Of a stretch of 5,363 nucleotides of DNA, positions 1-5,363 are shown in pieces. Positions within the stretch are counted from its first letter, which is position 1. Every line of letters begins with the position of its first letter. A program made the translations under genes and the position numbers. The notes under the pieces are model-generated. The model did not search any database. It was given only the letters and a program-made list of their open reading frames with translations, and was not told the DNA's origin. Where the stretch lies: positions 1 to 5,363 of the forward strand of contig CAMDQV010000158.1 of NCBI GenBank assembly GCA_945906015.1, given 5' to 3'. Origin of the DNA: Pedobacter schmidteae (GTDB lineage Bacteria > Bacteroidota > Bacteroidia > Sphingobacteriales > Sphingobacteriaceae).

Positions 1-723
1 AGCATGCTTAATTCTGATTTCCTTTAAAAAGTCTGAAAAAGTCTTATTTACACGTGATTTGAAATATCTACTAAACGAAGTTCGGGTCATATTGACTATT
101 TCTGCAACATCATCTAAGCCAATGTGATTTTTATAATTTTTCATTACATATTCAAAAATTTTATTCAATCGGTTTGTCTCTGCTTCTGTATTTGAAGAAA
201 TTAAATGGTTATGTGTAACGTAATTACATTCATTAGATTTAGCTAGAACATCTAATATTTGAAGTAATTTAATTATACTTTCTATCCCCTTTAATTCAAG
301 TAAATCATACATCATTTTACCGATCAGAACTTTGGTATTTCCACTTATTTCAAGTCCTCTAACCGATCTTTGGAAAAGTCTATTTATGCTTTCCATCTCT
401 TCTTTTTGCAAGAGGGTTTCACCCATAAAATGATCATGAAAATATATTACAATTACTTTGGTAATCAACTGGCTTTCTTTTTCAAAATATTTATTATCGC
501 TGCGCCAAACATGAGGAAGATTTGGCCCTGTCAATACCATATCCGAAGCATTAAATGATTTAATGCTATCACCTACAAAGCGTGTTCCTTCGCCCTGAAT
601 AACATAAGACAGTTGAAATTCTGGATGTAAGTGAAAAGTAGGATCAAAATGTGGCGCAACTATTTTTTTTATAATAAATGCTTTATGATCAGGAATAGCT
701 GATTTTGGTATTATATGATGCAT
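1..723 (-). CDS. AraC-family transcriptional regulator, C-terminus cut by window edge
   Basis: This open frame encodes 241 residues and runs off the left edge with no stop. Residues about 20-75 read as an AraC-type cupin sensor domain (HFDPTFHLHPEFQLSYVIQGEG, then a second His in NLPHVWRSD), the fold that usually binds a small sugar-like ligand. Residues about 185-241 are the start of the AraC DNA-binding domain: the first helix-turn-helix is near 202-221 (IGLDDVAEIVNMTRTSFSRY) and is followed by FKSRVNKTFSDFLKEIRIKHA. The second helix-turn-helix, roughly 40-50 residues in relatives of about 290 residues, lies outside the window. The ATG at 723 is well fixed because an in-frame stop (727-729) sits one codon upstream of it. 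The gene lies on the same strand as the sugar genes but 403 bases beyond them, so it probably has its own promoter. Control of the neighbouring sugar genes is plausible but is inference. Confidence 0.93.
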   Translation of the reverse strand, partial: MHHIIPKSAIPDHKAFIIKKIVAPHFDPTFHLHPEFQLSYVIQGEGTRFVGDSIKSFNASDMVLTGPNLPHVWRSDNKYFEKESQLITKVIVIYFHDHFMGETLLQKEEMESINRLFQRSVRGLEISGNTKVLIGKMMYDLLELKGIESIIKLLQILDVLAKSNECNYVTHNHLISSNTEAETNRLNKIFEYVMKNYKNHIGLDDVAEIVNMTRTSFSRYFKSRVNKTFSDFLKEIRIKHA

Positions 724-993
724 GATTTATAAATATTATCATTATAGAATCAAAAGATCTTAAATTAATGATACAATTTAATCATAATTAGGTAATATTT
801 AGTAAGTTTTGATTTTAATAAATTGACTTTATAAGCCTATAAAATTGATGTTTTAGGCAATGCAAATTACCTTACAGAGAGGTGGATAACTTTCTGGATC
901 ATTGGTCAACATCATCATTATACATAAGCATTGGGGCGATTCTGACAAATTTAGGATCGCTTGCCTCAAAAAGCATCTGTGATGATATAAATC

Positions 994-1017
994 AGATTGC
1001 GGCGAAAGCCGCAATCT
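994..1017 (+). repeat. Perfect 10-bp hairpin with GAAA tetraloop
   Basis: The left arm AGATTGCGGC (994-1003) and right arm GCCGCAATCT (1008-1017) are perfect reverse complements around a four-base GAAA loop. No T-tract follows the stem on either strand, so it does not look like an intrinsic terminator. It is the strongest secondary structure in the window. Confidence 0.9.
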
Positions 1018-1054
1018 ACCTACTCAAGCCCATGGGTTATGATCTGATAAAGTT

Positions 1055-1076
1055 GGATCCAGTGAAAGCTGGAACC
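1055..1076 (+). repeat. 9-pair hairpin with GAAA tetraloop
   Basis: The arms GGATCCAGT (1055-1063) and GCTGGAACC (1068-1076) pair around a GAAA loop, with one internal A-A mismatch (1057/1074) and a T-G wobble closing the loop. There is no T-tract after it on either strand. Its loop matches that of the hairpin at 994-1017 and has the same orientation. Confidence 0.7.
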
Positions 1077-1126
1077 TCATAAATTTTTAGGAAATTCTAT
1101 TCTAAAGTTTTTAAGGGTACTAGTGA

Positions 1127-1978
1127 TTAAGAATTAAATAATTTTTTATAAAATGCCAAACCATCAATGGCTAGTTCATCAGAGCTATTTGCCAATGGAC
1201 GCCAAATACTGGCCGCTTTTGCAATTTCTTCTGAAACTGCACCAAATGTTTCAATAACTATTGCTTTATCATAGCCTATATCATCTAAGGCTTGTTTTAT
1301 TCCTATCCAGTCAACATTTCCTGTTCCGGGTGTACCACGATCACTCTCATTAGCCTGGATATGGCAAAGTAATTCTTTACCAACTTTTCTGATGGTATCA
1401 GGAATACTTTTTTCTTCAATATTACAGTGAAATGTATCTAGAGAAACTTTAATATTCGGATGATTAACCTCCTTCACTAAGGATAAGGCTTGATCAGCAG
1501 TATTAATCATATCTGTTTCAAATCTGTTTAGTGGTTCAACACCAACGATTATGCCACAGTCGTCGGCAATCTTTGAGACTTTCAAAAGATTTTCAATACA
1601 CCAATCTCTTTCTCTTTTCTTTTGATCATCAGAAATAAATCTAGTTTTCCCAACTGATGAGTATACAGGTCCACCAAATATTGGGCTTTCCATAAATTTG
1701 GCAATTTCAATACATTCCTTAATATATTGCAAGCCTTTTTCACGTATAATGGGGTCTGTATTCGAAATATCTCTTTCCGGACCAAATGCACCACTTATGG
1801 TTACTTGAAGTCCAGTTTGTTTTACTAAATTTTTCAACTTAGCCCAATCAACTAAATCTTTTTGTTCAACTGCAACTTCAATGATGTCGAATCCCATTTC
1901 CTTGATTTTATAAACTAAATCAAACGAATTTGTATTAAATGGGGATACCCATAAAAATGTACTTACTCCAAATAGCAT
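1127..1978 (-). CDS. Sugar isomerase/epimerase, AP_endonuc_2 TIM barrel
   Basis: The 283-residue protein has the length and motifs of the D-tagatose/D-psicose 3-epimerase branch of the xylose isomerase-like TIM barrels, which are cytosolic metal enzymes acting on keto-sugars. Visible active-site elements are E148 in GVEPLNRFE, D181 and H184 in SLDTFHCNIEE, R214 in SDRGTPGTG and E243 in VIETF. These match the metal Glu/Asp/Glu and the substrate Arg of the Agrobacterium and Pseudomonas epimerases. The fourth ligand position, where those enzymes have the second His of a HxH motif, is Gln here (H206-I207-Q208), so metal binding or chemistry may differ. An in-frame stop (1997-1999) six codons upstream supports the ATG at 1978; no Shine-Dalgarno sequence is seen. 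The gene starts 37 bases after the oxidoreductase stop, probably in one transcript. Related proteins also cleave or rearrange 3-keto-glycosides, so the exact reaction is open. Confidence 0.9.
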   Translation of the reverse strand: MLFGVSTFLWVSPFNTNSFDLVYKIKEMGFDIIEVAVEQKDLVDWAKLKNLVKQTGLQVTISGAFGPERDISNTDPIIREKGLQYIKECIEIAKFMESPIFGGPVYSSVGKTRFISDDQKKRERDWCIENLLKVSKIADDCGIIVGVEPLNRFETDMINTADQALSLVKEVNHPNIKVSLDTFHCNIEEKSIPDTIRKVGKELLCHIQANESDRGTPGTGNVDWIGIKQALDDIGYDKAIVIETFGAVSEEIAKAASIWRPLANSSDELAIDGLAFYKKLFNS

Positions 1979-2015
1979 AAATATTAGTGTAGATTTTTAA
2001 ACATGAACAATGAAA

Positions 2016-3131
2016 TCATTCAAATATTGGTATGCTTATTCTTTTACCATTATTCATTGCTGATTCATGAGCACAAATGCCGGCACAGGTATAATTTGCA
2101 GCAACATCAGCATCAACTGCAGAGTTTCTGCCTTCAATAATTGCATTTAAAAATTCTTGAACCAGATGGGGGTGAGATCCACCATGACCTGCACCTTGAA
2201 GAAAAGATACATGGTTAGGATCATCTATTTTTTCACGTCTTGTATAATGCGCTATCTCTGGTATTAGCATTTCATCAGTATCAGGGACATCTATTCTAAG
2301 TGCATTTTCGCCCCCATCAAATAGTACATGCTGCTCATCTTGTAATTGTTCCCACTCAAATGACATTTTAGTACCGTAAACATCATAACTTTCTCTATAC
2401 TGTCTAACAACATCAAATAAAGAACGAGTTGCTTCTGCAACAACATCAGAATTTTTCAAAGTGAATGTAGCTGTTTCTACTGCGAATGGTGATCCATAGC
2501 GTTTGGCAAGGTCATCACTTAAACGACCTGAACCATGACAAACTACTGTATCAGCCTTTGTATTGTTAATCCTTAATAGTGGCGAAATGGCATGAGTTCC
2601 ATTTAGCATAGGAGGAAATCCTTTCCAGTATTCTGCCCAACCTTCCATACTCATATCTTGTATGTGTGAACCCCTGACAAATTGTATCCTTCCAAGTTTG
2701 CCACTTTCAGCTAAGTGTAAACCATAAAGAAATTCTCTGGTATACAATGCTGTTTCCATCATCATATATACTTTATTTGCTTTTCTTTTTGCTTCAACAA
2801 TTGCTTTACAATCTTCAATAGTCATAGCCATTGGTATGGTACAAGCAGTATGTTTATTAGCGTTCAAAGAAGCAATAGTCATTCTTGCGTGTTCTGGTAC
2901 TGGAGTTACAATGTGTATAGCATCAACATCTTTTCTTTCTAAAATATCATCAAAATGCTCGAAGCATAGATTTTTATCTAAATTAAATTTTTTGGCAAGT
3001 TCTGTGATAGTTTCTTTATTTCTGGTGCAAATACCAACGGCCTTAATGTTTGGATGACTTTGGTAAATCTGAATAAATTCTTTACCAAAACCCATTCCTA
3101 CAATAACTACCGTAATTTTTTTTTCGTTCAT
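2016..3131 (-). CDS. Gfo/Idh/MocA-family oxidoreductase, lacks the EKP motif
   Basis: The 371-residue protein has no signal peptide, so it should be cytosolic. Its N-terminal Rossmann domain opens with VVIVGMGFGKEF (G12, G14, G16; the third Gly is one place early for the usual GxGxxG), and T36-R37 follow strand 2. IVTPVPEHARMTIASLNANK (about 74-93) is typical of the family. The family hallmark, the catalytic Lys in EKP, should follow, but residues 98-100 read Thr-Ile-Pro. The C-terminal alpha/beta domain carries NGTHAISPL (H180 at the usual catalytic-His region) and GHGGSHPHLVQEF (from 315). Family members oxidise or reduce sugar hydroxyls with NAD(P), and some use the cofactor for redox-neutral glycoside cleavage. 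The ATG at 3131 is supported by an in-frame stop at 3138-3140. It is followed closely by the isomerase gene, and a 150-base spacer with inverted repeats precedes it. Fold and family are certain; the reaction is not. Confidence 0.93.
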   Translation of the reverse strand: MNEKKITVVIVGMGFGKEFIQIYQSHPNIKAVGICTRNKETITELAKKFNLDKNLCFEHFDDILERKDVDAIHIVTPVPEHARMTIASLNANKHTACTIPMAMTIEDCKAIVEAKRKANKVYMMMETALYTREFLYGLHLAESGKLGRIQFVRGSHIQDMSMEGWAEYWKGFPPMLNGTHAISPLLRINNTKADTVVCHGSGRLSDDLAKRYGSPFAVETATFTLKNSDVVAEATRSLFDVVRQYRESYDVYGTKMSFEWEQLQDEQHVLFDGGENALRIDVPDTDEMLIPEIAHYTRREKIDDPNHVSFLQGAGHGGSHPHLVQEFLNAIIEGRNSAVDADVAANYTCAGICAHESAMNNGKRISIPIFE

Positions 3132-3146
3132 GACTATTTAATTTTT

Positions 3147-3175
3147 GGTAAATAATCCTAAATGTTTTATTTACC
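3147..3175. repeat. Inverted repeat just upstream of the oxidoreductase start
   Basis: The perfect 9-bp arms GGTAAATAA (3147-3155) and TTATTTACC (3167-3175) are separated by 11 bases; pairing can extend outwards through TT/AA with one bulged base. The repeat ends 15 bases before the ATG at 3131. That position suits a regulator-binding site or a translation-control hairpin. There is no T-tract for minus-strand termination. Confidence 0.6.
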
Positions 3176-3222
3176 CAATTTTTGATGTTAACGTATTGCT
3201 CTATTGTATTTTTATTATTCAT

Positions 3223-3250
3223 GTACAGAAATTTCTCCCAATTTCTGTAC
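3223..3250. repeat. Perfect 11-bp inverted repeat after the ThuA-domain gene
   Basis: The arms GTACAGAAATT (3223-3233) and AATTTCTGTAC (3240-3250) are exact reverse complements around a 6-base loop. The repeat lies 31 bases past the stop of the ThuA-domain gene. Read on the transcribed minus strand it is followed by an A-rich, not T-rich, stretch, so it is not a standard intrinsic terminator; a 3'-end stabilising hairpin or an operator fits better. Confidence 0.75.
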
Positions 3251-3281
3251 CTATGATATCAGTGTTTTATGAAAATTATAG

Positions 3282-4028
3282 TTATTTAGATACCCACTTA
3301 ACTGCATTTTTCAAGATTAACTGATAGTTCACCATATTGTGCGCCTCTCCATCATGCCCAAGTGATATTCCTACAATTCTTGCTTTGGGATTATTAACTA
3401 CAAATATGGATGGATAAATTTTTTCAGATCCAGCTAAATAATTAGCAGCTAAAACTTCCATTCCAGGCCCTTTTAGGTCAGGAATAAAATAATATCGTTC
3501 ATCTTTTATAGTAAATTTTTGTTCAACTCCTTTTGTTACAGGATGGTTTGGATTTGTTATTTCTATTTGGAATTCACCATAGCGGTCATGACCTCTTGAT
3601 CCACCACTTGTTAATTGTAAATTAAATTCAGACCAGTCCTTCCAGTTATACCAAAGTGCAGCATGTAAAAAAATTATACCCTTACCTTTAGTAGCAAATT
3701 CAAAAATAGATTGACGAGATAATACACTTTTAATCGGTTGATTATTACTCATTATCAACACATCATTCACTTTTAAGTATTCAGCAATGGAATCTGTATT
3801 TGTGGTATAGGTAACCTTACAAAGGCCATCTTGACTTAATGTTTTTACATCTGCATTTTTATACCATAGGTCAAAATTATGCGATGCACCACCTCCAACA
3901 AGTAAAACCTTGATACTCTTTGAGGATATCTTTTTTCCGGTTGATTTAATGCTACAAGATGATATTGAAACAGCCAATAACACGAATGCTAATTGGATTT
4001 TGATGTTAAAAATATATTTTGCCCTCAT
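3282..4028 (-). CDS. ThuA-domain lipoprotein
   Basis: The 248-residue protein begins with a lipoprotein signal peptide: basic start, hydrophobic stretch (about 11-23) and a likely lipidated Cys25 in AVSISSC. Residues after the Cys are Ser/Lys-rich, without the acidic run that sends Bacteroidota lipoproteins to the cell surface, so it probably stays facing the periplasm. The rest is a ThuA-like, glutamine amidotransferase-like flavodoxin fold: VLLVGGGASHNFDLWY (41-56), GKGIIFLHAALW (115-126), YGEFQIEITNPNHPVTKGV (150-168), DERYYF (176-181) and RIVGISLGHD (217-226). ThuA itself works with the Gfo/Idh/MocA protein ThuB in oxidising trehalose to its 3-keto form, and a Gfo/Idh/MocA gene lies just downstream here. 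The ThuA-like domain's own chemistry is poorly defined. An in-frame stop at 4044-4046 supports the ATG at 4028. It starts 33 bases after the copper-domain gene, so the two are probably cotranscribed. Confidence 0.9.
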   Translation of the reverse strand: MRAKYIFNIKIQLAFVLLAVSISSCSIKSTGKKISSKSIKVLLVGGGASHNFDLWYKNADVKTLSQDGLCKVTYTTNTDSIAEYLKVNDVLIMSNNQPIKSVLSRQSIFEFATKGKGIIFLHAALWYNWKDWSEFNLQLTSGGSRGHDRYGEFQIEITNPNHPVTKGVEQKFTIKDERYYFIPDLKGPGMEVLAANYLAGSEKIYPSIFVVNNPKARIVGISLGHDGEAHNMVNYQLILKNAVKWVSK

Positions 4029-4061
4029 TTTTATTTGATTTTTTTAGTTGTGATTAACTAA

Positions 4062-5363
4062 TTATTTAGTAACACGCATAATTCCATTCATTCCTCTCCA
4101 ATGACCAGGGAACGTGCAAACAAAGGGATAGTCTCCTGGTTCTGTTGGCGCAATAAAAGTTAACTGAAAACTTTCTTCTGGATTTAATAATTTTATAGAT
4201 TGAAGCACTTCCGGAATTGCTGGTATATAGCTTTTATTTGCTGCTTTAGGATCACTAAGCATCGCATCAGCCGCTGCACCTACTTTTTTTAAACTTTTAG
4301 GTTTGATTAGTAAAAAATTATGTTGCATGCCATCGGGATTTTCAAAATCAATAGTAACTTTTTGACCTGCTTTTACATTGATTAGTTTTTTGTCAAACTG
4401 CATCATATCAGGTATTACTTTGATGTTAATTATAATCGGCTTTAAAACGGCTCCGTTATCGGGAGTTTCTACCTTTTCAACCAGGGCTGAAGCTGCTTTT
4501 AATTCTATTGAAGCATTTTGTATTTCGCCTCTTAATGCAAAAACTGGTCCTTTTGGAATGGGTTCTTCATAATTACCAATTTTATCATTACCAGCTAAAT
4601 CTTTTGCTATTCTAAGATTCTGTTTAATTGAGTTTTTAAACAAAGAAGGAGCATTCCCACTAGCAACTTTCTTATCTCCTATCATGATGCTTATTTCTCC
4701 ATTTTGGCTTAGGCTAGCTAATACATCAAATTTTGTAGGAAGGGAATCCGTAGTGCTTGCAGCGTATGAAAAACCATCCATATTTACTCTAAAGGTTAAT
4801 TTTCCATCTTGAATATATAATCCATAGCCATCTGACCTGCTACCTTGTGCAAGAATTACACCTTGCAAACTTGCACCTCTGGTGAAGATTGAAGCTTTAA
4901 TAAAAATTTCCTTTCCCTTTACATTTGGCGAAGCTATTATTGGATTTCTTCTGTCAATTAAATAGATTTCTTGAGTTACTAATTTTGCAAGTTGCTCGCT
5001 GAACTTTAATTTATCATCATTAATTGATTTGTCAAAAGCTGGGCTGGCAGCAAGAAAACCGTCACGGTGGCTGATTGAAGCTGCAAAAAGTGCTTTTGCA
5101 ATCCATTCATCTTTTTCATTTTCAGGATTAGTACTAGCTTCTTGTACTAATTTTCCTAATTCATTTGATGGCGGCAACGCTGCAATTGCAAGTATTACAC
5201 TTTTTCTGACATTAAGATTTGCATCATTGATAAGCTTATTAGAAAGAATAGCGTCAGTAGCTAGTTGATTTGAAGGCAAAACTTCAATAGCGGCTTTTCT
5301 AACTCCAGCTGCTGGATGAAAAAATGCTTTTTTTACAACTTCCCAAGCCTCCAAATTTGAGCC
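4062..5363 (-). CDS. Multidomain HEAT / LamG-like / azurin-type copper protein, N-terminus cut by window edge
   Basis: The frame is open to the right edge, so only the last 433 residues are seen, and the start lies outside. From the edge: residues about 4-70 are HEAT-like repeats (HPAAGVRKAAIEVLP, then DANLNVRKSVILAIAALP). About 145-290 look like a LamG/concanavalin-type beta-sandwich (GVILAQGSRSDGYGLYIQDG), similar to C-terminal domains of some sulfatases. About 308-433 are a cupredoxin with a full type 1 copper site: H348 in MQHNF, then C416, H421 and M425 in CTFPGHWRGM, the same spacing as azurin. HEAT repeats followed by redox domains are common in the very large exported sugar-dehydrogenase-like proteins of Bacteroidota and Planctomycetes, which often begin with a beta-propeller. 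I infer, but cannot see, such an N-terminus and a signal peptide. The copper domain would pass electrons in the periplasm. The gene is followed after 33 bases by the ThuA-domain lipoprotein. Confidence 0.88.
   Translation of the reverse strand, partial: GSNLEAWEVVKKAFFHPAAGVRKAAIEVLPSNQLATDAILSNKLINDANLNVRKSVILAIAALPPSNELGKLVQEASTNPENEKDEWIAKALFAASISHRDGFLAASPAFDKSINDDKLKFSEQLAKLVTQEIYLIDRRNPIIASPNVKGKEIFIKASIFTRGASLQGVILAQGSRSDGYGLYIQDGKLTFRVNMDGFSYAASTTDSLPTKFDVLASLSQNGEISIMIGDKKVASGNAPSLFKNSIKQNLRIAKDLAGNDKIGNYEEPIPKGPVFALRGEIQNASIELKAASALVEKVETPDNGAVLKPIIINIKVIPDMMQFDKKLINVKAGQKVTIDFENPDGMQHNFLLIKPKSLKKVGAAADAMLSDPKAANKSYIPAIPEVLQSIKLLNPEESFQLTFIAPTEPGDYPFVCTFPGHWRGMNGIMRVTK

Larger units (their letters stand above)
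858..1084 (+). ncRNA. Candidate structured RNA or small inserted element
   Basis: This is a tentative call. The segment has far higher G+C than its flanks and contains two stem-loops whose loops both read GAAA on the plus strand, the GNRA tetraloop typical of folded RNA; on the minus strand the same loops read TTTC. The loops lie 60 bases apart (1004-1007 and 1064-1067). A weaker pairing of GCGAT with ATCGC occurs near 936-960. The 7-mer TTTTAGG occurs on both sides (851-857 and 1085-1091), which might be an insertion footprint but could be chance in AT-rich DNA. It matches no RNA family I can recognise: there is no RNase P core, no tRNA-like fold and no intron domain V. A decayed mobile element or an unknown small gene are alternatives. 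Confidence 0.3.
724..1126. other. 403-base intergenic region with a GC-rich island
   Basis: There is no convincing gene here. The part next to the AraC start is extremely AT-rich (731-840 is about 16% G+C by hand count) and must hold the regulator's leader and probably its promoter, although I see no clear Bacteroidota -33/-7 pair. From about 871 to 1080 G+C rises abruptly to about 42%, then falls again before the stop of the isomerase gene at 1127. The island holds two strong hairpins, listed separately. A 66-codon GTG-initiated frame crosses it on the plus strand (882-1082), but its product resembles no family I know. Confidence 0.7.
3132..3281 (-). promoter_or_regulatory. 150-base spacer with two inverted repeats, likely leader of the oxidoreductase gene
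   Basis: This gap is four to five times longer than the other spacers between the sugar genes (33 and 37 bases) and contains two separate inverted repeats, so it probably holds a control point: an internal promoter with an operator, or an mRNA processing or stabilising structure. I could not assign a convincing Bacteroidota -33/-7 promoter pair. Confidence 0.45.

Noticed and set aside
370..558. Plus-strand frame opposite the AraC regulator
   Set aside because: Antisense shadow; composition follows the regulator's codons and no domain is visible.
931..965. GGGGCGATTCTGA, reminiscent of the 5' end of tmRNA
   Set aside because: The match breaks after a dozen bases, and the tRNA-like 3' end, tag reading frame and CCA are absent in the following few hundred bases.
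1028..1038. GCCCATGGGT palindrome between the two GAAA hairpins
   Set aside because: It is a short self-complementary stretch without room for a stable loop; likely chance.
882..1082. A 66-codon plus-strand frame starting with GTG inside the GC-rich island
   Set aside because: The product resembles no family I know, the frame spans both hairpins, the GAGAGG run abuts the GTG too closely to act as a ribosome site, and other genes here use ATG without such sites. It could still be a real small gene, but I cannot support it.
1083..1126. Possible terminator after the isomerase gene (TTTAG/CTAAA pairing around 1086-1106)
   Set aside because: The stem is only about 5 A/T-rich pairs and only a short AATTT follows on the transcribed strand. 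Too weak to call.
1582..1794. Minus-strand frame overlapping the isomerase gene
   Set aside because: It is an out-of-frame shadow of a gene with clear family motifs; no recognisable domain.
2836..3057. Plus-strand frame opposite the oxidoreductase gene
   Set aside because: Antisense shadow of the Rossmann domain coding sequence, with no independent support.
3132..3281. Intrinsic terminator splitting the sugar genes
   Set aside because: Both hairpins in the spacer lack a downstream T-tract on the minus strand, so I call them inverted repeats of unknown role.
4378..5268. Two plus-strand frames (4378-4572 and 5029-5268) opposite the copper/HEAT gene
   Set aside because: Antisense shadows of a well-supported coding region.

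Overview
The window looks like chromosomal DNA of a Bacteroidota bacterium, probably an environmental, glycan-using lineage. Evidence: AT-rich sequence, no Shine-Dalgarno sequences ahead of the starts, A/T-rich leaders, a lipoprotein, and a combination of families common in that phylum (AraC with N-terminal cupin, Gfo/Idh/MocA oxidoreductase, TIM-barrel sugar isomerase, ThuA-domain protein, HEAT/azurin multidomain protein). I cannot name the genus from this sequence.

All five supported genes lie on the minus strand, so transcription runs from right to left. From the right edge: (1) 5363-4062, the C-terminal 433 residues of a large multidomain protein, with HEAT-like repeats, a LamG-like beta-sandwich and a complete azurin-type copper domain; its N-terminus is outside the window. 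(2) 4028-3282, a ThuA-domain lipoprotein, 33 bases downstream. (3) A 150-base spacer holding two perfect-arm inverted repeats. (4) 3131-2016, a Gfo/Idh/MocA oxidoreductase. (5) 1978-1127, a sugar isomerase/epimerase of the tagatose/psicose 3-epimerase superfamily, 37 bases downstream. (6) A 403-base non-coding stretch, 1126-724, containing a sharply bounded island of higher GC with two GAAA-capped hairpins. (7) 723-1, an AraC-family regulator whose C-terminus is cut by the left edge.

Taken together, genes 1-5 suggest oxidative sugar handling. An exported copper/HEAT module, probably the tail of a dehydrogenase, and an exported ThuA-like protein would act in the periplasm. A Gfo/Idh/MocA protein and a TIM-barrel isomerase would act in the cytosol. 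Gfo/Idh/MocA plus ThuA recalls ThuAB-type formation of 3-keto-disaccharides, and Gfo/Idh/MocA plus AP_endonuc_2 proteins recalls the 3-keto-glycoside cleavage systems. The substrate cannot be read from the sequence.

The most unusual points are two non-canonical active sites and the GC island. The oxidoreductase has Thr-Ile-Pro where the family has Glu-Lys-Pro. The isomerase has Gln where its characterised relatives have a metal-binding His. The island at about 858-1084 looks more like a structured RNA or a small insertion than ordinary spacer.
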